From NCBI GenBank assembly GCA_035255045.1, contig DATFAA010000019.1, positions 25,392 to 89,391 of the forward strand: 64,000 nt of DNA, in the 5' to 3' direction. The notes beneath the pieces were generated by a model, which saw nothing but the letters and a program-made list of their open reading frames with translations, was not told the origin of the DNA and searched no databases. Of this stretch, positions 1-8,330 are shown one piece after another (within the stretch, counting starts at the first letter, position 1; the number at the start of each line of letters is the position of its first letter). The stretch comes from JAGTRP01 sp035255045 (GTDB lineage Bacteria; Pseudomonadota; Gammaproteobacteria; Burkholderiales; Rhodocyclaceae). Position numbers and translations under genes: made by a program.

Positions 1-1279
1 CCCCGTGCTCGCCGGTGATGGAGCCGCCGAGGGCGACGGAGAGTTCGAGGATCTCGGCCCCGAAGGCCTCCGCCCGCTCCCATTCCCCGGGTTTGGCGGC
101 GTCGTACATGATGAGGGGATGGAGATTGCCGTCGCCGGCGTGGAAGACGTTGGCGCAGCGCAGGCCGTATTTCCTTTCCATGGCGGCGATGGCCTGGAGC
201 ATTTCGGCCAGGCGCTTCCGCGGGATGGTGCCGTCCATGCAGTAGTAGTCCGGGGTGATGCGCCCCACCGCCGGGAAGGCCGCCTTGCGGCCGGCCCAGA
301 AGCGCAGGCGCTCGGCCTCCGACTGGGAAACCTTGAGGTCCCGGGCGCCGCTCTGCTCCAGGACCCGGCACACCCGGGCGATCTCCTCCGCCACTTCCTC
401 CGGGGTGCCGTCGGACTCGCACAGCAGGATGGCCTCCGCCTCCAGGTCGTAGCCCGCCTTGACGAAGGGCTCCACCGCGGCCGTCGCCGGCTTGTCCATC
501 ATCTCCAGGCCGGCCGGGATGATGCCGGCGGCGATGATGGCGGCCACCGCATCGCCGGCCTTGGCGACGTCGTCGAAGGAGGCCATCACCACCTGGGCCA
601 GCTCGGGCTTGGGGGTGAGCTTCACCGTCACTTCGGTGACCACCGCCAGCATGCCCTCGGAGCCGACGAGGAGGGCCAGCAGATCGTAGCCTGGCCCGTC
701 CAGGGCCTCGGAGCCGATTTCGAGGATATCCCCCTCCACCGTGATGGCCCGCACCCGCAGGACGTTATGGACGGTGAGGCCGTACTTGAGGCAGTGGACG
801 CCACCCGAATTCTCCGCCACGTTGCCTCCCAGGGTGCAGGCGATCTGGGAGGAAGGGTCTGGGGCGTAGTAGAGGCCGTGGGGGGCGGCCGCCTCGGATA
901 CCGCCAGGTTGCGGACTCCGGGCTGGACCACCGCCAGCCGGGCCAGGGGATCGATGCGCAGGATCTTGTTGAAGCGGGCCAGGGACAGCACCACCCCTTC
1001 GCCGTGGGGCATGGCGCCGCCGGACAGGCCGGTGCCGGCGCCCCGGGCCACTACCGGCACCTGCAGGCGGTGGCAGACCCGCAGGACATCCCGGACTTGG
1101 GCTTCGGTCTCGGGCAGGCAGACGGCGGCGGGCAGGTTGCGGTAGGCGGTGAGGCCGTCGCACTCGTAGGGCCGCAGGTCCTCCTCGTCCACCAGCAGGC
1201 AGCGGGAAGGCAGCACCGTCGCCAGTTGCGCCGCCAGCCTGGCGCGGTCGGTGTGGAATGTCTTTTCGCCGCCGGTCAT
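1..1279 (-). CDS. glcD: Glycolate oxidase FAD-binding subunit GlcD (3' part outside window)
   Basis: Flavin-linked oxidation of glycolate to glyoxylate, normally as a membrane-associated GlcDEF complex. About 426 residues are visible from an ATG at 1277-1279; the C-terminus runs off the left edge. The PCMH-type FAD-binding fold shows RGAGTGLSGG at about residues 79-88, followed by a Gly-rich APDPSS..TLGGNVAENSGG region and then the FAD-oxidase C-terminal domain ending in GDGNLHP and ITGEHG, all typical of GlcD. The glycerate kinase gene upstream on the same strand starts from the same direction and ends 22 nt away, so both probably share a transcript feeding glyoxylate and glycerate metabolism. 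A D-lactate dehydrogenase of the same family is the main alternative. Confidence 0.9.
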   Translation of the reverse strand, partial: MTGGEKTFHTDRARLAAQLATVLPSRCLLVDEEDLRPYECDGLTAYRNLPAAVCLPETEAQVRDVLRVCHRLQVPVVARGAGTGLSGGAMPHGEGVVLSLARFNKILRIDPLARLAVVQPGVRNLAVSEAAAPHGLYYAPDPSSQIACTLGGNVAENSGGVHCLKYGLTVHNVLRVRAITVEGDILEIGSEALDGPGYDLLALLVGSEGMLAVVTEVTVKLTPKPELAQVVMASFDDVAKAGDAVAAIIAAGIIPAGLEMMDKPATAAVEPFVKAGYDLEAEAILLCESDGTPEEVAEEIARVCRVLEQSGARDLKVSQSEAERLRFWAGRKAAFPAVGRITPDYYCMDGTIPRKRLAEMLQAIAAMERKYGLRCANVFHAGDGNLHPLIMYDAAKPGEWERAEAFGAEILELSVALGGSITGEHG

Positions 1280-1301
1280 GTCGCCCCCAAGGAAAGGGAG
1301 G

Positions 1302-2579
1302 TCATTCTACCCCCACCAGGATGGCCCGGAAGTCGTTCACATTGGTCCGGGTCGGCCCGGTGACCAGGAGGTCGCCCAGGGCGGAGAAGAAGCCCCAGGC
1401 ATCGTTGCCGTCCAGGTACTGGCGGGCGCCGAGACCCAGGCCCCGGGCCCGTTCGAGGGTATCCGGGGCGACGTGGGCGCCGGCGTTGTCCTCGCTGCCG
1501 TCGATACCGTCGGTGTCTGCCGCCAGGGCGTGGATACCCGGCGCACCATTCAAGGCCAGGGCCAGTCCCAGCAGGAATTCGGTATTGCGTCCGCCCCGCC
1601 CCTGCCCCCGCAGGGTGACGGTGGTCTCACCGCCGGAGAGCAACACGCAGGGCGCCCGGGCCGGCAGGCCGTGGGCGGCGCTGGACAGCGCCATGGCGGC
1701 CATGACCTTGGCCACTTCCCGGGCCTCCCCCTCGATGGCGTCTCCCAGGATCAGGGGCTCCACCCCGGCCGCCCGGGCTGCCTCGGCGGCGGCCTGGAGC
1801 ATCTGCAGGGGGCTCGCCACCAGGCGGTAGGAGCTCTTCGCCAGGCGTGGATCGCCGGGCTTTGGGGTTTCCAGTTCGCCGGTCGCCAGCCGCGCCCGCA
1901 GCCCGGAATCGATGGCGATGCCGTAGCGGTCGAGGATGGCCAGGGCCTCGCCGCAGGTGGTGGGGTCCGCCACCGTCGGGCCGGAAGCGATGACCGCAGG
2001 GTCGTCCCCCGGCACGTCGGAAATGGCCAGGGTCAGCACGGCGGCCGGCCAGGCCGCCGCCGCCAACCGCCCGCCCTTGACGGCAGAGAGATGCTTGCGC
2101 ACGCAGTTCATCTCGGAAATGGCGGCGCCGCTCTTCAGCAGGGCTTGGGTAATGGCCCGCTTCTCGGCCAGGGTGATCCCGGCCGCCGGGGCCGCCAGCA
2201 GGGCTGAGCCGCCACCCGAGATGAGGGCCAGCACCCGGTCCTTTTCGCCCAGCCCGCGGACCATGTCCAGCATGCGGGCGGCGGCCGCCTCGCCGGCGGC
2301 ATCGGGCACCGGATGGGCGGCTTCGACGATTTCGATACGCTCGCAGGGCACGCCGTGGCCGTAGCGGGTCACCACCAGGCCCTCCAGGGGGCCCGACCAG
2401 TTCTGCTCCACGGCCCGGGCCATGGCGGCGGAGGCCTTGCCGGCTCCGATCACGATCAGGCGACCGTCGCCGTCCTCCGGCAGGAAGTCCGCCAGGAAGG
2501 GCGGCAGGCAGCGGGCCGGATCGGCGGCCGCCAGGGCCGCGTCCAGCAGGTTTCGCAAGATTTTCTTGGCTGATGTCAT
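1302..2579 (-). CDS. ttuD: Glycerate 2-kinase / hydroxypyruvate reductase family (MOFRL)
   Basis: A 425-residue protein of the TtuD/GckA (DUF4147 + MOFRL) family, which phosphorylates glycerate to 2-phosphoglycerate; older annotations call it hydroxypyruvate reductase. The N-terminal half has VIGAGKASAAMA and LISGGGSALL glycine-rich loops; the C-terminal MOFRL domain has LSGGETTVT, GRGGRNTEF and ADTDGIDGSEDNAGA. The ATG at 2577-2579 is preferred over an in-frame TTG at 2606 because the extra nine residues would run through the FNR-type site of the divergent gene. It lies 22 nt upstream of glcD on the same strand, and hydroxypyruvate isomerase is 0.6 kb away, supporting a glyoxylate-to-glycerate role. 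Confidence 0.88.
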   Translation of the reverse strand: MTSAKKILRNLLDAALAAADPARCLPPFLADFLPEDGDGRLIVIGAGKASAAMARAVEQNWSGPLEGLVVTRYGHGVPCERIEIVEAAHPVPDAAGEAAAARMLDMVRGLGEKDRVLALISGGGSALLAAPAAGITLAEKRAITQALLKSGAAISEMNCVRKHLSAVKGGRLAAAAWPAAVLTLAISDVPGDDPAVIASGPTVADPTTCGEALAILDRYGIAIDSGLRARLATGELETPKPGDPRLAKSSYRLVASPLQMLQAAAEAARAAGVEPLILGDAIEGEAREVAKVMAAMALSSAAHGLPARAPCVLLSGGETTVTLRGQGRGGRNTEFLLGLALALNGAPGIHALAADTDGIDGSEDNAGAHVAPDTLERARGLGLGARQYLDGNDAWGFFSALGDLLVTGPTRTNVNDFRAILVGVE

Positions 2580-2592
2580 GGCAAAAACACCC

Positions 2593-2634
2593 TTGACCTT
2601 TGTCAATGAGGCTCGAAATGGCGCTGGATATACT
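2593..2634 (+). promoter_or_regulatory. FNR/Dnr-type promoter of bacteriohemerythrin gene
   Basis: A perfect palindrome TTGAC-CTTT-GTCAA lies at 2593-2606 and a -10 element TATACT at 2629-2634. The palindrome centre (2599.5) is 41.5 nt upstream of a start site predicted at about 2641, the class II activation geometry of FNR/Crp-family regulators. The ATG follows at 2665. The site also sits just upstream of the divergent glycerate kinase gene and may repress it. Confidence 0.65.
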
Positions 2635-2664
2635 GCTGTGCCTATACCTTTGGACTATTCCCTT

Positions 2665-3150
2665 ATGTCCGCGAATGACTTGTTCCAGTGGTCCGAAGCC
2701 TACAACATAGGAGTCCAGGAAGTTGACGAGCAGCACCAGGTGCTCGTTTCCCTCCTCAACCAGCTCCACGAGGCCATCCGCGAACACCGCGGCAAGGCTG
2801 CCTCCCGGGAAATCCTCGATCGTCTGGCCGAGTATACGCGCACCCATTTCCTCCTGGAGGAAAGCCTCATGCGCCTCACCCACTACCCGGGCTTCGAGAT
2901 CCACAAGCAGCAGCACGAGGACCTCATCAAGCAGGTCCAGGACCTGCAGCACAAGCTGGACCACGAGAACGTGGCCATCACCTTCGAGCTGCTGCACTTC
3001 CTCAAGAACTGGCTGACCCAGCACATCAACGACAGCGACAAGCGCTTCGGCTCCTTCTTCCAGACCGCCGGCCTCTCCCAGTACGCCGCCTGGAGCAACG
3101 AGGTCCAGACCACCATGAAGCAGAAGAAATGGTGGTGGAAGTTCTGGTGA
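2665..3150 (+). CDS. Bacteriohemerythrin
   Basis: A 161-residue single-domain hemerythrin that binds O2 at a non-heme di-iron site, used for oxygen carriage, storage or sensing. The ligand pattern is complete: DEQH near residue 22, HFLLEE near residue 61, HKQQH and a C-terminal HINDSD. The ATG at 2665 gives the usual FxWSxxYxxGxxxxDxQH family start; upstream in-frame codons read through a promoter. The last residues, KQKKWWWKFW, form an unusual basic and tryptophan-rich tail. The stop codon directly abuts that of the convergent hyi gene with no spacer. Upstream there is an FNR-type box, so induction under low oxygen is likely. Confidence 0.92.
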   Translation: MSANDLFQWSEAYNIGVQEVDEQHQVLVSLLNQLHEAIREHRGKAASREILDRLAEYTRTHFLLEESLMRLTHYPGFEIHKQQHEDLIKQVQDLQHKLDHENVAITFELLHFLKNWLTQHINDSDKRFGSFFQTAGLSQYAAWSNEVQTTMKQKKWWWKFW

Positions 3151-3927
3151 TCAGGCGTTTCTGAACCACCCCAGGCCGGCCTCGGTGCCGGCCTTCGGCT
3201 TGTACTCGCAGCCTACCCAGCCGTCGTAGCCCAGCCGGTCCAGGAGATCGAACAGGTAGGGGTAGTTGATCTCGCCGGTGCCCGGCTCGTGGCGGCCGGG
3301 ATTGTCGGCCACCTGGAAATGGCCGATGCGGCCGAGGTTGGCTTCGATGGTGCGGGCCAGGTCGCCGGCCATCACCTGGGCATGATAGATGTCGTACTGC
3401 ACCGCCACGTTGGGGCGGCCGATCTCTTCCAGCAACTCGAAGGCCTTGTCCGGGGTGTCCAGCCAGTAACCAGGCATGTCCACCCGGCTGTTGATGGGCT
3501 CGATGAGGAGCCGGGCGCCGACCCCCGCCAGCCGGTCGGCGGCGTGGCGCAGGTTGGCGACGTAGGTGGCACGCACCGTTTCCTCGTCCACTCCGCCAGG
3601 CCTCAAGCCGGCCAGGCAATGGAGGCGCCGGCAGCCCAGGGCCTCGGCGTAGGCCAGGGCCTGCTCGACCCCGGCCCGGAATTCGGTCTCCCGGCCCGGC
3701 AGGCAGGCCACGCCGCGCTCCCCGGCGGCCCAGTCGCCGGCCGGCAGGTTGAAGAGCACCTGCTCGACCCCGGCCTCCTCCAGCCATCCGGCCAAGTCCT
3801 GGGGCGGATAGTCGTAGGGAAAGAGGTACTCGACTCCCCGGAAGCCCGCGGCGGCGGCCCGGGAGAAGCGCTCCGGAAAGGGCGCTTCGGTGAACAGGAA
3901 GCTCAGGTTGGCACAGAACTTTGGCAT
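3151..3927 (-). CDS. hyi: Hydroxypyruvate isomerase
   Basis: A 258-residue TIM-barrel sugar-phosphate-isomerase-type enzyme interconverting hydroxypyruvate and tartronate semialdehyde. The product starts MPKFCANLSFLF, matching Hyi proteins in sequence and length; the ten residues encoded upstream by a longer reading frame are dropped. Metal-ligand regions are visible as LLIEPINSR, VQYDIYHAQ, HFQVADNPGRHEPGTGEINY and GCEYKP. Together with the neighbouring glycolate oxidase and glycerate kinase and the tartronate-semialdehyde-reductase-like genes near 33-34.7 kb, it belongs to the glyoxylate (glycerate) pathway. No glyoxylate carboligase is seen in the window. Confidence 0.9.
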   Translation of the reverse strand: MPKFCANLSFLFTEAPFPERFSRAAAAGFRGVEYLFPYDYPPQDLAGWLEEAGVEQVLFNLPAGDWAAGERGVACLPGRETEFRAGVEQALAYAEALGCRRLHCLAGLRPGGVDEETVRATYVANLRHAADRLAGVGARLLIEPINSRVDMPGYWLDTPDKAFELLEEIGRPNVAVQYDIYHAQVMAGDLARTIEANLGRIGHFQVADNPGRHEPGTGEINYPYLFDLLDRLGYDGWVGCEYKPKAGTEAGLGWFRNA

Positions 3928-3991
3928 GGCGACGACAGTCCCTGGAGAAGGCGGCAAGTATAATCCGCTGCTATTTCACCGAGGAACGACC

Positions 3992-4558
3992 ATGAGCGAA
4001 CGCCAGGGCAACCGCCTTTCCAAGATCGTCACCCGCACCGGCGACGCCGGCACCACCGGCCTCGGGGACGGCACCCGCACCGGCAAGGACAGCCTGCGGA
4101 TCGACGCCATCGGCGAGGTGGACGAGCTCAATTCCAGCCTCGGGGTGCTGCTCTGCGAGGAACTGCCGGAAGCCGTGCGCGCCGCCCTGATCGACATCCA
4201 GCATGACCTCTTCGACCTCGGCGGCGAACTCTGCCTGCCCGGCATGGAGGTCATGAAGGAAGCCCAGGTGGCGCGGCTGGAGGAGCTGGTCGAGCAGTTC
4301 AACGCCGACCTGCCCCGCCTCAAGGAATTCATCCTCCCCGGCGGCACCCGGGCCGCGGCCCTGGCCCATCTCTGCCGCACGGTGTGCCGGCGGACCGAGC
4401 GCTCCCTGGTCCGCCTCAACGCCGCCGAGCCGGTGTCGGACAACGCCCGGCGCTACCTCAACCGGCTTTCCGACCTGCTCTTCATCCTCGGCCGCAGCCT
4501 CAACCGCTTCGGCGGCCAAGGCGACGTGCTCTGGCAGAAGGGCAAGAACGCGGCCTGA
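3992..4558 (+). CDS. Corrinoid adenosyltransferase, PduO/MMAB type
   Basis: A 188-residue ATP:cob(I)alamin adenosyltransferase making adenosylcobalamin. The N-terminal TRTGDAGTTGLGDG is the PduO-type ATP-binding signature, and FILPGGT with RRTERSLV near the C-terminus form the rest of the active site. ATG 3992 follows the GAGGAACGACC Shine-Dalgarno. The gene diverges from hyi with about 64 nt between starts and its TGA directly abuts the TAA of the convergent DAHP synthase gene, leaving no terminator space. It is family-typical in length and intact. Confidence 0.93.
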   Translation: MSERQGNRLSKIVTRTGDAGTTGLGDGTRTGKDSLRIDAIGEVDELNSSLGVLLCEELPEAVRAALIDIQHDLFDLGGELCLPGMEVMKEAQVARLEELVEQFNADLPRLKEFILPGGTRAAALAHLCRTVCRRTERSLVRLNAAEPVSDNARRYLNRLSDLLFILGRSLNRFGGQGDVLWQKGKNAA

Positions 4559-5638
4559 TTACTCCGCCGCCTCGGCCACCCGGCGGGCCCGCACGGCGGC
4601 GGCCAGCTGTTCCAGGACGGCGACGCTGTCCTCCCAGCCGATGCAGGCGTCGGTGACGCTCTGGCCATATTCCAGGGGCCGATCCGGGGACAGGTCCTGG
4701 CGGCCCTCCACCAGGTGGGACTCGACCATGACGCCCATGATGCGCTCCTCGCCGGCGGCGAGTTGGGCACAGACATCCTGGCAGACTTCCATCTGCAGCT
4801 TGTACTGCTTGCGGCTGTTGCCGTGGGAGAAATCCACCATCAGCTTGGCGGCCAGGCCGGCGGCGGCAACTTCCTTGGCGGCGGCGTCCACGTGGGCGGC
4901 ATCGTAATTGGGCTCCTTGCCGCCCCTCAGGATGACGTGGCAGTCCTCGTTGCCGACGGTGGACACGATGGCGGTGTGGCCCGACTTGGTCACCGACAGG
5001 AAATGGTGGGGCGACTGGGCGGCCCGGATGGCATCCACGGCGATGCGCATGTTGCCGTCGGTGCCGTTCTTGAAGCCCACCGGGCATGAGAGGCCGGAAG
5101 CCAGCTCCCGGTGCACCTGGGACTCGGTGGTGCGGGCGCCGATGGCGCCCCAGGAGATGAGGTCGGCGGTGTACTGGGGCGTGATGGTGTCCAGGAACTC
5201 GGTGGCGCAGGGCAGGTCGAGTTCGTTGATCTCCAGCAGCAGGCGGCGGGCCAGGCGCACGCCCTCGTTGATGCGGAAGCTGCCGTCCAGGCGCGGGTCG
5301 TTGATGAGGCCCTTCCAACCAACCGTGGTGCGGGGCTTCTCGAAGTAGACCCGCATCAGGACGAGGAGGTCGTTCTTGTACTTGTCCGCTTCCTTGGCCA
5401 GGCGGCGGGCGTATTCCATGGCCACTTCGTAGTCGTGGATGGAGCAGGGGCCGATGACCACCAGCAGCCGGTCGTCGGCGCCGTGGAGGATGCGGTGGAT
5501 GGTCTGGCGGGCGTTGTAGGTGGTCTGGGCGGCCCGGTTGCTCACCGGGTACTCGCGGAAGACGTGGGCCGGCGGCACCAGCTCCTTGATTTCCTTGATG
5601 CGGACGTCGTCGGTATTTGGTTTGGTATGCGGCATCAT
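4559..5638 (-). CDS. aroG: 3-deoxy-7-phosphoheptulonate (DAHP) synthase, class I
   Basis: A 359-residue class I AroF/G/H-type enzyme condensing phosphoenolpyruvate and erythrose 4-phosphate, the entry to aromatic amino acid synthesis. Visible motifs include VIGPCSIHD, MRVYFEKPRTTVGWKG, the metal-binding SHGNSRK and GVMVESHLVEG, and the C-terminal GQSVTDACIGW. Two adjacent in-frame ATGs (5636-5638 and 5633-5635) are possible starts; the longer open frame upstream overlaps the divergent radical SAM gene and is not used. Which of the tyrosine-, phenylalanine- or tryptophan-sensitive isozymes it is cannot be decided here. Confidence 0.92.
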   Translation of the reverse strand: MMPHTKPNTDDVRIKEIKELVPPAHVFREYPVSNRAAQTTYNARQTIHRILHGADDRLLVVIGPCSIHDYEVAMEYARRLAKEADKYKNDLLVLMRVYFEKPRTTVGWKGLINDPRLDGSFRINEGVRLARRLLLEINELDLPCATEFLDTITPQYTADLISWGAIGARTTESQVHRELASGLSCPVGFKNGTDGNMRIAVDAIRAAQSPHHFLSVTKSGHTAIVSTVGNEDCHVILRGGKEPNYDAAHVDAAAKEVAAAGLAAKLMVDFSHGNSRKQYKLQMEVCQDVCAQLAAGEERIMGVMVESHLVEGRQDLSPDRPLEYGQSVTDACIGWEDSVAVLEQLAAAVRARRVAEAAE

Positions 5639-5690
5639 GGCCTTGCCCCGTTCTAAAAATCCGGAAAATCGGGCATTGTACTGGATCAGC

Positions 5691-6797
5691 ATGGAAGATT
5701 TCGACCGCCACCCCGATTCCGGACTGATGCCGTCCCCCCGGAAGGGCCGCGGCACCGCCGCCAACGTCGGGCACCGCTTCGCCGCCACCAGCCGCCAGGC
5801 GGAGGACGACGGCTGGTGCCGGGAGGAAGAAAGCGCCCCCCGCACCGAGCTGTTCACTGATACGGCGAAGACGGTCATCGCCCGCAACGACTCCCCGGAC
5901 CTCCCCTTCGACCAGTCGGCCAACCCCTACCGCGGCTGCGAGCACGGCTGCGTCTACTGCTATGCCCGCCCCACCCATGCCTGGCTGGGCCTTTCCCCGG
6001 GGCTCGATTTCGAGACCAAGATCTTCCACAAGCCGGCGGCTGCCCAGCTGCTGCGCGCCGAGCTCGCGAAGCCCGGCTACCGCTGCTCCCCCATCGCCCT
6101 CGGTACCGCCACCGACGCCTACCAGCCCCTGGAGCGCAAGCTCGGCCTCACCCGGGCCATGCTGGAGGTGCTGCTGGAGACCCGCCACCCGGTGTCGGTG
6201 GTGACCAAGTCCGCCCTCATCACCCGGGACCTCGACCTGTGGGCCGAGCTGGCCAGCCAGGGCCTGGCCCAGGTCTGCGTCTCCCTCACCAGCCTGGACA
6301 ACGAGCTGTCCCGCCGCCTGGAGCCCCGGGCCAGCGCTCCCCGGGCCCGCCTGGAGGCCATGGCCCGGCTGGCGGCGGCCGGGGTGCCGGTGGCGGCATT
6401 CGCCTCGCCCCTGATCCCGGCCCTGAACGACAGCGAGCTGGAAAAGCTGCTGGCGGCCGGCAAGGAACACGGCGCCACGGCCGCCGCCTACACCCTGGTG
6501 CGCCTGCCCCATGAGGTGGCGGGGCTGTTCCGGGATTGGCTGGACTGCCACGCCCCCGACAAGGCCGCCCGGGTCATGGGCGTGATCCACGACCTGCGGG
6601 GCGGCAAGGATAACGACGCCGATTTCGGCAGCCGCATGACCGGCCGCGGCCCCTACGCCAGCCTCATCCGCCAGCGCTTCGAACTCGCCTGCCGGCGCCT
6701 CGGCCTCGGCCGGGACTGGGCGCCCCTGGACTGCAGCCGCTTCCTGCCGCCGGCCCCGCCGGACCCGCCGGCGGCGCGGCAGCTGTCCCTGTTCTAG
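5691..6797 (+). CDS. PA0069-family radical SAM protein
   Basis: A 368-residue radical SAM enzyme of the PA0069/SplB-like family, function unknown. The [4Fe-4S] motif is C83-x3-C87-x2-C90 within NPYRGCEHGCVYCYARPTH, the typical family context. FETKIF follows, then ALGTATDAYQPLE and a C-terminal substrate domain. The start at 5691 gives the usual Arg/Gly-rich KGRGT..N leader. The gene overlaps the convergent cytochrome c4 gene by 4 nt: CTAG at 6794-6797 carries both stop codons. It is divergent from aroG with about 52 nt between starts. Confidence 0.87.
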   Translation: MEDFDRHPDSGLMPSPRKGRGTAANVGHRFAATSRQAEDDGWCREEESAPRTELFTDTAKTVIARNDSPDLPFDQSANPYRGCEHGCVYCYARPTHAWLGLSPGLDFETKIFHKPAAAQLLRAELAKPGYRCSPIALGTATDAYQPLERKLGLTRAMLEVLLETRHPVSVVTKSALITRDLDLWAELASQGLAQVCVSLTSLDNELSRRLEPRASAPRARLEAMARLAAAGVPVAAFASPLIPALNDSELEKLLAAGKEHGATAAAYTLVRLPHEVAGLFRDWLDCHAPDKAARVMGVIHDLRGGKDNDADFGSRMTGRGPYASLIRQRFELACRRLGLGRDWAPLDCSRFLPPAPPDPPAARQLSLF

Positions 6798-7450
6798 GGC
6801 AGCTGGGTCAGGTAGTGGGTCAGGGCCGTGATCTCGTCGTTCTTGAGGGGCGCCGTGGCGCTGGCCATGAGGGGATTGTTGCGCTCGCCGGTACGGTCCC
6901 GGTAGCGGGTGATTGAGGTCTGGAGATAGGGCATCTTCTGGCCCGCCAGGCGCGGGATGGTCTCGTTGCCCCGGGCCTGCTCGCCATGGCAGCGGGCGCA
7001 CAGGCGGCTGAAGAGATCCTTGCCGCGGCCGACCTGGGCGGCATCGCCCTGCCCCGGCCTGACGGCCGAATTGGCGAAGTAGAGGGCGATCTGCATGCGC
7101 TCCTCCTCCTTCAGCACCTTGATCATGCCCTGCATGAACTGGTCCTTGCGCTCGCCGGCGCCGAACTTGCGGATCTGCTCGAGGAGATAGGAGGGGTTCT
7201 GGCCGGCCAGGTTGGGCACGTCGGGAGTCTTGCTGTTGCCGTCCTCGCCATGACAGTTGGCGCAGAAGAAGCTGGCCTTGCGGCCTGCCTCCACCGCCGC
7301 CTTGAGGGCGGCCGGGTCGGCTGCCACCGCCTTCAGCCGGTCGTGCATGGGGGAAGGCGGCACGCCGGGGACCTGGGCCGGGGCGGCAGGCGCGCCCCAC
7401 GCTGCCGAACAGAAAACCAGCAGGCAGAAGGCTGTCCGCACCTTGCTCAT
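6794..7450 (-). CDS. Cytochrome c4, diheme
   Basis: A 218-residue periplasmic diheme c-type cytochrome carrying electrons to terminal oxidases. A Sec signal peptide covers about residues 1-22. Two heme-binding sites, CANCH at 63-67 and CARCH at 151-155, sit in duplicated domains each with NLAGQ/RLAGQ; DQFMQGM and NPLMASA supply likely axial methionines. The ATG at 7448-7450 follows TTGGAGGACAT. It lies downstream of the PilJ-like gene on the same strand with a 93-nt gap and could be co-transcribed. Confidence 0.92.
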   Translation of the reverse strand: MSKVRTAFCLLVFCSAAWGAPAAPAQVPGVPPSPMHDRLKAVAADPAALKAAVEAGRKASFFCANCHGEDGNSKTPDVPNLAGQNPSYLLEQIRKFGAGERKDQFMQGMIKVLKEEERMQIALYFANSAVRPGQGDAAQVGRGKDLFSRLCARCHGEQARGNETIPRLAGQKMPYLQTSITRYRDRTGERNNPLMASATAPLKNDEITALTHYLTQLP

Positions 7451-7543
7451 ATGTCCTCCAATGCACCCGGATCCCGGTAATTATCAACCGGGCATGATAC
7501 TCCACCCCGTCAGGCCCGACAAAGGCGCCGGCGGGAAAGAAGG

Positions 7544-8329
7544 CTAGCGGGCGGCGCCTTTTTCGTAGAGGCCGACGAGGTTCTCCATTTCCTCCAGGAT
7601 GCGCTCGCTGGCGGAGGCGACCACGAGGGCGGAGCGCTTGTCCCGGACATTGCGGGGGTCGAGGGCGCTCTGGAAGAAAATCCACTGCTGCTGCACCAGC
7701 TCCAGGCCTTCCCGAATCCGGGGCGCCTTGGCGCCGGCCGCCGCCAGTTCCTGCTGGGCGCCGTCGAATTCCCGGCGGGACTTCTCCAGCTCGGCGGCGC
7801 TGGCGGCGTCGCCCACTCCCCAGACCAGGGCCTGGTAATACTTGGCCATGCGCTGGGACAGCATGCGCTGGCGGCCGGCCATGTCGGTCAGGCGGCCGGC
7901 GGCGGTGCCGGCCTGCCTTTCCAGCAGGGCCGTCGCCCGCTGGGCCAGGGCCAGAACCCCCTCGGAGGCCTCCAGCACCCGCCTGCCGCTCTCCGGCGAT
8001 GGGGAGGCGGCGAGCAGGAGGTCCTTGTAGGCCAGCCAGGAGCGTCCCAGCTTGTCGTAGGTGTCGCGGATTTCGGCGGTGGGGGCGTAGCGCTTGAGGT
8101 CCGCCAGCTGGCGGTCGAAGAGGTCCACCGAGGCGGCGAGGACCTTCCTGGAGCGCTCCACGTCCACCTCCAGGCCGAGCTGGAAATAGGCCTTGGCCAT
8201 GCGCTGGGACAGCATGCGCTGGCGCCCCGCCTTGTTGATGGCCGAGTGGATGTCGGTGATCTCCGCCCCGGCCTCGCCCGTCGCCAGGACGAGAAAAAAT
8301 GCCAGGACGATACTCCAGATGCCCTTCAT
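7544..8329 (-). CDS. Free-standing periplasmic protein with two PilJ/NarX-type sensor domains
   Basis: A 261-residue protein with a Sec signal peptide (about 1-22) and no later membrane segment. It consists of two copies of the 'type IV pili methyl-accepting chemotaxis transducer N-terminal' domain, marked by identical RQRMLSQRMAK at residues 36-46 and 153-163. This motif resembles the ligand-binding P-box helices of NarX/NarQ and PilJ. There is no kinase, MCP or HAMP output domain, so it would need a partner, or act as a binding protein. The start at 8329 is preceded by GAGGACTCT, and that Shine-Dalgarno lies inside a long hairpin. Neighbours are tldD upstream and cytochrome c4 downstream. 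Confidence 0.82.
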   Translation of the reverse strand: MKGIWSIVLAFFLVLATGEAGAEITDIHSAINKAGRQRMLSQRMAKAYFQLGLEVDVERSRKVLAASVDLFDRQLADLKRYAPTAEIRDTYDKLGRSWLAYKDLLLAASPSPESGRRVLEASEGVLALAQRATALLERQAGTAAGRLTDMAGRQRMLSQRMAKYYQALVWGVGDAASAAELEKSRREFDGAQQELAAAGAKAPRIREGLELVQQQWIFFQSALDPRNVRDKRSALVVASASERILEEMENLVGLYEKGAAR

Positions 8330-8330
8330 A

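Noticed and set aside
5..1363. A 452-residue plus-strand open frame over the glcD region
   Set aside because: It is antisense to a clear GlcD coding frame; its Gly/His/Leu-rich composition is typical of shadow frames in GC-rich DNA.
7842..8225. A 32-nt direct repeat as a possible insertion or mobile element
   Set aside because: It encodes the duplicated RQRMLSQRMAK motif of the two PilJ-like domains, so it reflects internal domain duplication.
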